A DNA stretch of 42,158 nucleotides, from positions 1 to 42,158 of the forward strand of contig QUFP01000038.1 of the NCBI GenBank assembly GCA_003478935.1, in the 5' to 3' direction. Under the pieces are notes generated by a model. That model was given only the letters and a program-made list of their open reading frames with translations, had not been told where the DNA came from and made no database searches. This document shows, one piece after another, positions 1-5,943 of the stretch. Both the position numbers and the translations under genes were made by a program. Source of the DNA: Firmicutes bacterium AF25-13AC (GTDB taxonomy: Bacteria; Bacillota; Clostridia; Lachnospirales; Lachnospiraceae). How positions within the stretch are numbered: the stretch's first letter is position 1; each line of letters opens with the position of its first letter.

Positions 1-146
1 TAGAATGCAGTTTTCTCCTTCAAGAATTCTTTAATAAGCGTTGTCTTTCCAACCCTACGGCGGCCATAGATAACCACAAAGCTGCTATCACGGTTATATT
101 CTGCATCCAACTTACTCAGCTCGCTTTTTCTGCCTATGAATCTCAT
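1..146 (-). CDS. AAA ATPase (archaeal ATPase/DUF234-like), N-terminal fragment
   Basis: The reading frame starts at ATG 146 and runs off the left edge, so only about 48 residues are visible. It begins MRFIGRKSELSKLD and carries a P-loop, YGRRRVGKTTLIKEF, at about residues 28-42. The 'GR..EL..L' opening followed by YGRRRVGKTTL is typical of the archaeal-ATPase family (Pfam Arch_ATPase, often with a C-terminal DUF234 nuclease-like domain), a group of predicted ATPases of unknown role that is common in Clostridia. The start has a strong AGGAGG eight bases upstream and a good promoter at 209-236. It lies outside the ICE, on the chromosomal side. The family call rests on the N-terminus only; the catalytic and C-terminal parts are not in the window. 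Confidence 0.75.
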   Translation of the reverse strand, partial: MRFIGRKSELSKLDAEYNRDSSFVVIYGRRRVGKTTLIKEFLKEKTAF

Positions 147-174
147 ACGTAGACCCTCCTTATAATAAATCGAA

Positions 175-198
175 TTATGATAAATTATTTTATGATAA
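175..198. repeat. Direct repeat TTATGATAA x2 in the ATPase-gene leader
   Basis: Two exact copies of TTATGATAA (175-183 and 190-198) lie 15 bases apart between the predicted -10 box and the ribosome-binding site of the ATPase gene. They could be a repressor site, but the stretch is very AT-rich and chance is possible. Confidence 0.3.
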
Positions 199-208
199 GC
201 TTATTTAT

Positions 209-236
209 ATTATACATCTACTAGGCAGAAAGTCAA
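209..236 (-). promoter_or_regulatory. Sigma-A type promoter for the ATPase gene
   Basis: Read on the minus strand there is TTGACT (231-236), a 16-base spacer and a perfect TATAAT (209-214). It faces the ATPase gene starting at 146. Confidence 0.65.
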
Positions 237-339
237 CATTCTTTATTGTATGTTCAATTGTACGAGTACCTGGCACTGCGTCTTACATAATTAAATATTA
301 TGATTTTTGGGGGACACATATTAAACCAGCAGGGACACT

Positions 340-978
340 TTAAAAGCCAACGTTCCTGTCACCATGGCTTATAACTCCCTCAAAAAACGCAAGCACCCCA
401 TCCTCAACTGCCAGCTGCTCTAACTCCTCTTTTGGCATGTCATAATAATATTTTCCTGTTTTCAGATCTAATGAAATACAGTCCAGTGGAAATCCTGCTT
501 TCCTGATTTTACTATGAGGTGTATCTGTCAGAAGAAATGGTTCGCTTGCAATTGAAGGATCCATAGTTTCAAAAATCTGTGTTTCATCCAGTACAAGACA
601 GATTGCATTTTGGTAATATGCGGTAAGATTCCCGTACTGTTTTGCCAATCCTGTATAATATGCAATCATTTCATCATCTGACAGACAGCGTCCATTTACA
701 TTGCGAACATGAACTCCAGGCTGAATTTCATCTGGAACCTCATCAAAATACAGGCCAGAATCGCAGGAAAACACTGGCATTTTAAATACCTGATAATACG
801 CTATTGCTTTCTGTCTCGCATTTTCTAGCGGCGTATTTCCAGTTTCTGGCACGCTTGGAACCGTGTATCCTTCCTTTTTCAGATCTTCTAGTCCAATAAG
901 ATTAATTCCAAGTGGCTTTAATCGAATTTTCATCACGTTCAGTTTTGCCTGGTTCCCCGTTCCAAATAGTAACTTCAT
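340..978 (-). CDS. Non-canonical purine NTP pyrophosphatase (HAM1/RdgB-like)
   Basis: The 212-residue protein opens MKLLFGTGNQAKLNVMK, the HAM1/RdgB nucleotide-binding start (usually TxNxxK), and continues with ENARQKA (about 52-58) and CDSGLYFDE (about 72-80). The last matches the conserved D-S/T-G-L acidic segment that binds metal and substrate. The family hydrolyses ITP, XTP and dITP to monophosphates and keeps deaminated purines out of DNA and RNA. The C-terminal half is divergent, so it may be a diverged paralogue rather than the housekeeping enzyme. Start: ATG at 978 with AGGAG upstream. It is the first gene downstream of the rpsI terminator and belongs to the chromosome, not the ICE. 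Confidence 0.75.
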   Translation of the reverse strand: MKLLFGTGNQAKLNVMKIRLKPLGINLIGLEDLKKEGYTVPSVPETGNTPLENARQKAIAYYQVFKMPVFSCDSGLYFDEVPDEIQPGVHVRNVNGRCLSDDEMIAYYTGLAKQYGNLTAYYQNAICLVLDETQIFETMDPSIASEPFLLTDTPHSKIRKAGFPLDCISLDLKTGKYYYDMPKEELEQLAVEDGVLAFFEGVISHGDRNVGF

Positions 979-1032
979 ATTTATTCTCCTCTATACTTTG
1001 GCAAGATCATAAGCTAATCTAGCATATTGATT

Positions 1033-1069
1033 AAAAAAAGACCCAGAAGGTATAACCTTCTGAGTCTTT
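1033..1069 (-). terminator. Intrinsic terminator, inferred original rpsI terminator
   Basis: An 11-bp stem (1040-1050 with 1056-1066, one G-U pair) with a five-base loop is followed on the minus strand by a run of seven T. It sits 36 bases past the rpsI stop codon, where the native rpsI transcript would end before ICE insertion. Confidence 0.8.
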
Positions 1070-1102
1070 GAGTTCTTGATTGTATGAGATAAAATCTCGT
1101 AA

Positions 1103-1147
1103 TTATCTCTTGCTGAACTGTGGAGCACGACGAGCTGCCTTTAAACC
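1103..1147 (-). pseudogene. rpsI: Displaced 3' end of rpsI (S9 C-terminus), ICE attachment site
   Basis: On the minus strand this reads GLKAARRAPQFSKR followed by TAA, the highly conserved C-terminus of 30S ribosomal protein S9. Upstream in frame (PEYQGKTAQKLAQP) is not S9, so only the tail is present. The terminator at 1033-1069 follows and an integrase lies next to it on the other side. This is the pattern left by a tyrosine recombinase that inserts in the 3' end of a conserved gene: the ICE brings a replacement tail, and the original tail is pushed to the integrase end. Intact rpsI should therefore lie at the far ICE end, beyond 42158. The exact crossover cannot be fixed from one junction. 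Confidence 0.85.
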
Positions 1148-1250
1148 TGGCTGCGCGAGTTTTTGAGCTGTTTTTCCTTGATATTCCGGGCTTTTCCGGC
1201 TTTCTGCTTCTCAGTTATCCGGTGTGCGGACCATAAAAAACGGCCTTTTT

Positions 1251-2462
1251 TCATTCAGCGATAGCCTGATGAAACGCACCATTTACTACCCCAAACAACT
1301 CCTCTGGTTTATTATACTTCACTTTTGCATAGATGTCCATAGTTGTTTTGCTGTTTTCGTGTCCGGCAAGGTATTGTACTGTCTTTGGATCAACGCCCGC
1401 ATAGAGAAGATTGGTGATGTAAGTGTGACGCAGCTGATGAGGTGTCACATCAAAGTCCAGCGTATATTTGATTTGGGGTTGATTCTTCTGGGTCATACCC
1501 AGCGTTGGAGTAACCGTATATTTGATACTCTCCCCATTTACATACTTATAATAGTTCCGGGGCTTAGTGGAGCGGACAACGACATACTGCCACACTCTTT
1601 GGAACTGCGAGGCAGCCAGTGGCTCTCCTTTGCTGTCAGCGATCACATAATCTGATATGGAATTTTCTTTCGTTTCTCTCAGACAGTCCACCAAACACTT
1701 CGGTATCGGAATATCCCTTTTTGCCGCCGGAGTCTTTAGCACCGTAGAAACCACGGGTCTGTTATGCTCTGTACGCCATGCCCGCCTCACCGATAGATAA
1801 GGTGTATCCTCGTCCAGAAACACACAATCCCATTGCAGTGCAAGAATTTCTTCCCGACGCAGACCGGAATACAAACCGAGCATAATAAACAAATATGGAG
1901 GAAGCCCCTTGACTGTATCCAGAAGCACGGCTACCTGCTGATCTGTCAATGCCTCCTTCTTTTTTGTCGGTTTTCCGCCTTTACCGGATATTCCCGCACA
2001 GGGATTGTGTTCAAGAATTTGGTTTCTCTCTGCCGCATAAAAAATGCACTTGAGCAGCATATTGACCTTATTGTATAAGCCTTCCGATTTCTTTGACAAT
2101 GGAACAAGAGCCAGCCGAATATCGTCAGCAGTCACTTCTTCCATATACATCTCTCCCAGAGGTTTGATGATATAGTTTGTCATATCCCTCGTATAACCTC
2201 TGAGTGTAGACGCAGACACCTTTGCCGACTGCATCAGCAGCCACTTCTCTCCATACTCAGCTACTGTCGGGTGCTGCCGGTGAAAGATAATTTCTTCCAC
2301 CTGCTTCCGGGCCTCTAACTGCTTCTCATACAATTCTTCACAAGTAGCGGCATACAAACTCAACTCTTTGCCATCTGCATCCGTAATCCTGGTTCTGTAA
2401 TACTGGATTCCTTTCAATGTAATGGTCCCATACTTCGGGATCTGTGTTTTCTTTTTTGCCAT
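1251..2462 (-). CDS. int: Tyrosine recombinase/integrase (copy A, end-proximal)
   Basis: This 403-residue site-specific recombinase has the Tn916-type plan: an N-terminal arm-binding region (about 8-57), a SAM-like core-binding region (about 65-150) and the C-terminal catalytic domain (about 170-390). The catalytic set looks complete: R202 in GLYSGLRREE, K243, H342 and R345 in PHQLRHTYIT, H368 in LAGHEN, and nucleophile Y378 in MDIYAKV. It is the last ICE gene before the rpsI tail, the usual position for the enzyme that cuts that site. Start ATG 2462 has AAAGGA nearby. It is clearly paralogous to the integrase just upstream (2611-3828), with near-identical catalytic blocks. Which of the two acts on rpsI cannot be told from sequence. 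Confidence 0.93.
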   Translation of the reverse strand: MAKKKTQIPKYGTITLKGIQYYRTRITDADGKELSLYAATCEELYEKQLEARKQVEEIIFHRQHPTVAEYGEKWLLMQSAKVSASTLRGYTRDMTNYIIKPLGEMYMEEVTADDIRLALVPLSKKSEGLYNKVNMLLKCIFYAAERNQILEHNPCAGISGKGGKPTKKKEALTDQQVAVLLDTVKGLPPYLFIMLGLYSGLRREEILALQWDCVFLDEDTPYLSVRRAWRTEHNRPVVSTVLKTPAAKRDIPIPKCLVDCLRETKENSISDYVIADSKGEPLAASQFQRVWQYVVVRSTKPRNYYKYVNGESIKYTVTPTLGMTQKNQPQIKYTLDFDVTPHQLRHTYITNLLYAGVDPKTVQYLAGHENSKTTMDIYAKVKYNKPEELFGVVNGAFHQAIAE

Positions 2463-2610
2463 CTTTGATCGTCCTTTCTTGATAATGTGTAGTCTCCGTA
2501 TCTACACTCTCTTTTTATCAGAAAGCCTCGATTTAATCAAAGATACGGCTGATGTAAAACAAAGAGCGAGACATCCTTGCCTCGCTCCTGCTTTACTTCC
2601 TATTTTATTA

Positions 2611-3828
2611 TTACTGTGCTGCGTCCCAGCTTGCAAACGCGCAACTCATTGATCTGACCAGCTCATCTGGTCTGTTGTACTTAACCTTTGCATAAATGTC
2701 CATGGTAATCTTGCTGCTTTCATGGCCTGCCAGGTATTGAACCGTTTTGGGATCTACCGATGCATGAATGAGATTGGTAATGTAAGTATGCCGCAGCTGA
2801 TGGGGTGTTACTTCAAAGTCCAGACTGTAAACCACTTTTCCGTTATGAGCAGCCTTTTCCCCCAAGACAGGTGTGACAGTATGCTTTACTCTTTTTCCAT
2901 CTTCATACCGATAATAGCTCCGCTCCTTGACCGTCCTCGTAACAATATACTGCCAAAGTCGCTTAAACTGCGTGTAGGACAGCGGTTCGCCGTCCCGGTT
3001 TGAAACCACATACTCCGAAGTCGATGTTTCCTTTGCTGCTTTCAAACACTCAGCCAAGCAAACAGGAAGAGGGATATTTCTCTCCGCAGCCTTGGTTTTC
3101 AATTCGTCTGAGATTACCGGTCTGTTGTGTTCTGTGTGCCATGCCCGCCTTACCGTCAGATATGGAGTATCCGTATCCAGATATACTGAATCCCATTGCA
3201 GAGCAAGAATTTCTTCCCGGCGCAGCCCTGCATATAAACCAATCATGACAAAGACATAAGGCGGCAAATCTCGGATAGCATCCAAAAGGCGTGCTGCCTG
3301 TTCATCTGTCAAAGCCTGACGATCCTCTTGTGGAACACCGCCACCTTTTGTCGTGAGATAAATCGTCGGGTTATGGTCAATGATCCTGCTTTCCATCGCT
3401 GCGCGAAAGATAGATTTGTAAAGGATTACCACAGATTTATAAACCGATGCAGATTTCTTGGAAACCGGAACAAGGGCAAGCTGAATATCATCCAGGTTAA
3501 CCTCACCCATCCGTTTATCTCCCAATTCCGCTATAATATGCCGCCTGACCTTTGAGGTGTAATCCGTCAAAGTAGTAGCTCGTACATGAACCGACTGCAT
3601 CAGCAGCCACTTTTCACAATACTCTGCAACTGTGGGCGTTTTCCGATGAAAAGTGGCATTCTCAATCTGTTCCAACGCAAGCGTTTCTTTGTTGTATAGT
3701 TCTTCAGGTGTTTTTGCGTAGATAGCTACGAGCTTACCATTCGTGTCTTTGATTCTGGTCCTATAATATAGGACACCTCTTTTCATAACTGTGCCATATT
3801 GAGGAAGCATTATTTTCCTATTTGCCAA
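2611..3828 (-). CDS. int: Tyrosine recombinase/integrase (copy B)
   Basis: A second full-length integrase of 405 residues with the same domain plan and a complete catalytic set: R203 in GLYAGLRREE, K245, H343 and R346 in PHQLRHTYIT, H369 in LAGHES, and Y379 in MDIYAKV. I place the start at TTG 3828: GGAGG lies eight bases upstream, and the resulting N-terminus (MANRKIMLPQYGT) aligns residue for residue with MAKKKTQIPKYGT of copy A. The GTG at 3837 sits on top of the ribosome-binding site. It follows the excisionase gene by about 85 bases and precedes copy A by about 150 bases on the same strand. Two active-looking integrases in tandem are unusual for this ICE type. Confidence 0.92.
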   Translation of the reverse strand: MANRKIMLPQYGTVMKRGVLYYRTRIKDTNGKLVAIYAKTPEELYNKETLALEQIENATFHRKTPTVAEYCEKWLLMQSVHVRATTLTDYTSKVRRHIIAELGDKRMGEVNLDDIQLALVPVSKKSASVYKSVVILYKSIFRAAMESRIIDHNPTIYLTTKGGGVPQEDRQALTDEQAARLLDAIRDLPPYVFVMIGLYAGLRREEILALQWDSVYLDTDTPYLTVRRAWHTEHNRPVISDELKTKAAERNIPLPVCLAECLKAAKETSTSEYVVSNRDGEPLSYTQFKRLWQYIVTRTVKERSYYRYEDGKRVKHTVTPVLGEKAAHNGKVVYSLDFEVTPHQLRHTYITNLIHASVDPKTVQYLAGHESSKITMDIYAKVKYNRPDELVRSMSCAFASWDAAQ

Positions 3829-3912
3829 TTCCTCCACCTCCTAAGAATATACTCCAGCGCTGTATCTATGTTTTATCAGACCATTATGATTTCGACAAGG
3901 ATACGGACCGGC

Positions 3913-4143
3913 TCACACTCCAGCTCTGCGAGGTTTACGATAAGTTGCGTTCTTTTCTGCTGGCTTTGCTCTGTGGGTGCATTTTGCGATATACTCCTGA
4001 AGGCCCGCTGAGGTAAAGTACACACAGCCATTCTGCACATATTGCACATAAGAAATAAGACCATTGTTACGGGCCGCGTCCAGCGTTGCAATGCTGATAC
4101 CCAAAATTTCTGCTGCTTCTTTTCGCGTAATAAGTTTTTCCAT
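3913..4143 (-). CDS. xis: Excisionase, MerR/Xis-like winged helix (Tn916 Xis family)
   Basis: A 76-residue protein beginning MEKLITRKEAAEILGISIATLD, the helix-turn-helix opening of the excisionase/DNA-binding family in which RKEAAEILGIS is the signature. A short wing follows (YVQNGCVYFTSAGLQEYIA), then a basic tail. Such proteins bend DNA at the element ends and steer the integrase towards excision. Start: ATG 4143, with GGAGG 11 bases upstream. It lies directly upstream of integrase B, the standard xis-int order. An unusually long inverted repeat (4186-4248) sits just before it. Confidence 0.85.
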   Translation of the reverse strand: MEKLITRKEAAEILGISIATLDAARNNGLISYVQYVQNGCVYFTSAGLQEYIAKCTHRAKPAEKNATYRKPRRAGV

Positions 4144-4185
4144 AAAGCATATTTCCTCCAATCCGTCAAGTTTGTCATCGTGTTT

Positions 4186-4248
4186 GTTCAAAATCACATG
4201 AATACGCTGGCAGCCGAAACCACCAGCGCATGGTATCTGATTTTGAAC
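4186..4248. repeat. Long imperfect inverted repeat upstream of xis
   Basis: The left arm starts GTTCAAAATCA and ends CGCTGG (4186-4210). The right arm is its imperfect complement, CCAGCG to TGATTTTGAAC (about 4223-4248), with about 12 bases between. There is no T-run, so it is not a normal terminator. It lies 43 bases upstream of the xis start and could be a recombinase or regulator binding site, or an mRNA leader hairpin. The rest of the gap 4250-4680 holds one possible broken small ORF and otherwise nothing I recognise. Confidence 0.6.
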
Positions 4249-4426
4249 AGAAAGCGGCAAACGCTTCCTATTTATATTTCTCAGCTTTCGTCACATTTGC
4301 CACGCCCCCTGACGATGGGAACACAACAGGTCTCCGCTGGCGCGGATGTCATAACTCCGCAGCATCGTTCGTATCGTGTGCCGCAGGGTTCCCCCCAAGT
4401 CTTTGGCGGGCCGTGAGGAAGTATCT

Positions 4427-4508
4427 TTAAGCCCCCATGTAGTCATCGCGCCAAATCTGCCACCATTCTTTTATGAAATCGTAGATCGCTCCGAAGCAGT
4501 GCTTTCAT
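4427..4508 (-). pseudogene. Possible small ORF, apparently frameshifted
   Basis: From ATG 4508, with GGGAGG just upstream, the frame reads MKALLRSDLRF and then loses sense. Another frame continues with a hydrophobic, Trp-rich tail, YDFIKEWWQIWRDDYMGA, ending at the stop at 4427. The two parts are out of phase: the 82-base span is one base too many or two too few. I recognise no family with certainty. An in-frame upstream ATG (start of MKRREDGAV) would add 12 residues. The call rests on the coherent amphipathic tail and the ribosome-binding site only. Confidence 0.3.
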
Positions 4509-4679
4509 CACCTCCCTGACTGCTCCATCCTCGCGGCGTTTCATATTCGCTCGTACATGGGTTATGTACCTGTTGTGCTGTCTATTCGATTGTCAATGTG
4601 CAGATGAAGGAGGAAAATTTGTCCTTCTTATTAACACTGACAAAAAAGGCAAAAAACAGGCGCATCAAACGAAACTTTA

Positions 4680-5092
4680 TCAAAAATATTTTCCGAGCTG
4701 CTTTAAGCCGCGCCGGATACTGTCTCGGACACGGCTTGGGTCTACACCTTCTACCCCGGCAATTTCATTTACCGTCATTCCCAGATAGTATCGGGCATAA
4801 ATTCGCTTTGCCTGTTTCTCCGGCAGCTTCATCACAGCGGCATAGACCCGCTCCTGAAACTGTTTTTCCTCCAGAACCATCTCCGGCGTTTGCGGCTTCA
4901 ACAGCACTGCATTTTCGATGCCATTCTCGCAATCCAGAGAATACTGGGCCTTGTAGCGATACATCTTTCGCTCATACGCAGCCTCCGCACGTTCAGCTGC
5001 TCGAATAGTCTCCATTACTTCCTCTGTCACATCTACAAAAAAGTCTGTTGTATAAATATCAGGATAAAGTTCCCGAGGTTAATTTTCTTCAT
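4680..5092 (-). CDS. Sigma-70 family RNA polymerase sigma factor (ICE type), apparent -1 frameshift near the N-terminus
   Basis: The continuous frame 4680-5030 gives a small sigma-like protein whose region 4 helix-turn-helix is plain: YARYYLGMTVNEIA, then VDPSRVRDSIRRGLKQL. The true start seems to be ATG 5092, with GGAGG five bases upstream: it reads MKKINL and, if one G:C is restored at about 5075, continues RELYPDIYTTDFFVDVTEEVM straight into the conserved part. The repaired protein has 137 residues, normal for sigma factors of Tn1549-like elements. As written, translation from 5092 ends after about 18 codons. It probably directs transcription of ICE recombination or transfer genes. Its ribosome-binding site lies in a strong hairpin (5099-5144), and a terminator at 5195-5229 insulates it from upstream genes. 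Confidence 0.85.
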
Positions 5093-5098
5093 TATGTA

Positions 5099-5144
5099 CC
5101 TCCATTTCGATTCACGGGTGATTGACGGGTGAATCGAATGGAGG
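5099..5144 (-). promoter_or_regulatory. Hairpin masking the sigma-factor ribosome-binding site
   Basis: The arms at 5099-5115 and 5129-5144 are complementary over 16 bp with a single bulge. In the mRNA the downstream arm ends in GGAGG, the ribosome-binding site of the sigma gene (ATG 5092). A closed stem would hide it. It could also be a protein operator. Confidence 0.6.
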
Positions 5145-5194
5145 CGGGGACCGACACCGGCAGACAATCGGATCATCTCCGAAAAAAAGGCAAC

Positions 5195-5229
5195 AAAAAA
5201 CGCCAGATTTCCGTAATGGAAAACTGGCG
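5195..5229 (-). terminator. Intrinsic terminator upstream of the sigma gene
   Basis: CGCCAGTTTTCC / GGAAATCTGGCG stem (5201-5229) with a five-base loop, followed on the minus strand by TTTTTT (5195-5200) and a second T-run. It would stop minus-strand transcripts coming from the cargo module before they reach the sigma gene. Confidence 0.8.
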
Positions 5230-5310
5230 CACCAAGAACAGCCACGATTGTACTTAATTACATAGAACGATAATGCCGATGCAATGCTAAACTTACCCGG
5301 AGGAGGAGCA

Positions 5311-5466
5311 ATGCTTTTTTTAACTGATGTAGATCATGTGAGCTTTGAAAAAGCAATCGGGACACGGCAAAATAACCTCCAATCGGCTACCGTGTCCCTG
5401 CAAGTCGTCATTGGTTTGTGTAAACGCAAAGAAACGGCGGCTCTGATTTCTCAAAACCGCCGTTAG
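5311..5466 (+). CDS. Small hypothetical protein (51 residues), opposite strand
   Basis: ATG 5311 follows a very strong GGAGGAGGAG. The product starts MLFLTDVDHVSFEKAIGTRQ and ends ISQNRR. I recognise no family. It is the only plus-strand candidate in the gap between the sigma gene and the repressor gene at 5560. The 3' end overlaps an inverted repeat, and an internal perfect 9-bp inverted repeat (5360-5368/5391-5399) lies within it, so the stretch may instead be structured non-coding sequence. The call rests mainly on the ribosome-binding site. Confidence 0.4.
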   Translation: MLFLTDVDHVSFEKAIGTRQNNLQSATVSLQVVIGLCKRKETAALISQNRR

Positions 5467-5543
5467 GGTAATAACTTAAAATGAGCGTGCAAAATCACCT
5501 GCCCCAGCCAGCGGTTTTTTTCTTTCCCCGTAGTCGGGGCAGG
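5360..5543. repeat. Cluster of three inverted repeats at the end of the cargo operon
   Basis: GGGACACGG/CCGTGTCCC (5360-5368/5391-5399); AACGGCGG/CCGCCGTT (5433-5440/5457-5464), followed on the minus strand by TTTCTTT and so a plausible terminator of the repressor transcript; and CCTGCCCC/GGGGCAGG (5498-5505/5536-5543). In the last, an alternative shorter CCCC (5526-5529) can pair with the same GGGG, giving two mutually exclusive stems. Outside these and the small ORF I see no gene between 5093 and 5560. Confidence 0.5.
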
Positions 5544-5559
5544 TTCATGCGCTATGTAA

Positions 5560-5925
5560 TTATTCTTTCGTGATAGATTCTTTCAGTCGTTCATAGGTTT
5601 CTGCACTAATATCGTGTTCGATTCGGCAGGCATCAGCCTCCGCCGTTTCAGGATCAACACCTATGGATATGAGGTGCTTTGTTAAAAAGCAATGGCGCTC
5701 GTAGATTTTTTCAGCCACATCCTGGCCAAGATCGGTCAGGTGTAGATAATGGTTTTCGTCTGTTGTCAAAAAGCCGCCCTCTCGTAAAGTTCCTACTGCG
5801 TAACAAACGCTGGGTTTTGAAACCTCCATGTACCGAGCAACATCCACGGAACGCACCATACCGAGCTTCTTTTGAAGTATAAGCACGGCCTCCAAATAAT
5901 CCTCTCCGGCAGTATGAAGTTTCAT
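5560..5925 (-). CDS. DtxR/MntR-family metal-dependent transcriptional regulator
   Basis: A 121-residue protein with the DtxR/MntR plan: N-terminal winged helix (YLEAVLILQKKLGMVRSVDVARYMEVSKPSVCYAVGTLREGGFL, residues 9-52 read in segments) and a metal-binding/dimerisation half with E, H, C and D ligands (ERHCFLTKHLISIGV; EADACRIEHDIS). ERH..L...L.....D...A..DACR.EH is the classic MntR-type metal site. There is no SH3 domain, so it is MntR-sized. Such proteins repress metal uptake genes when Fe2+ or Mn2+ is plentiful. It is the last gene of the transporter cluster, 18 bases after the ABC gene at 5944, and likely represses that cluster; a candidate operator lies at 13541-13556. Siderophore loci on other ICEs carry a similar DtxR-like repressor. 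Confidence 0.9.
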   Translation of the reverse strand: MKLHTAGEDYLEAVLILQKKLGMVRSVDVARYMEVSKPSVCYAVGTLREGGFLTTDENHYLHLTDLGQDVAEKIYERHCFLTKHLISIGVDPETAEADACRIEHDISAETYERLKESITKE

Positions 5926-5943
5926 AGGCAGCTCCTTTCGCCA

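Noticed and set aside
3829..3837. GTG 3837 as start of integrase B
   Set aside because: It sits on the GGAGG ribosome-binding site. TTG 3828 has proper spacing and aligns exactly with the N-terminus of integrase A.
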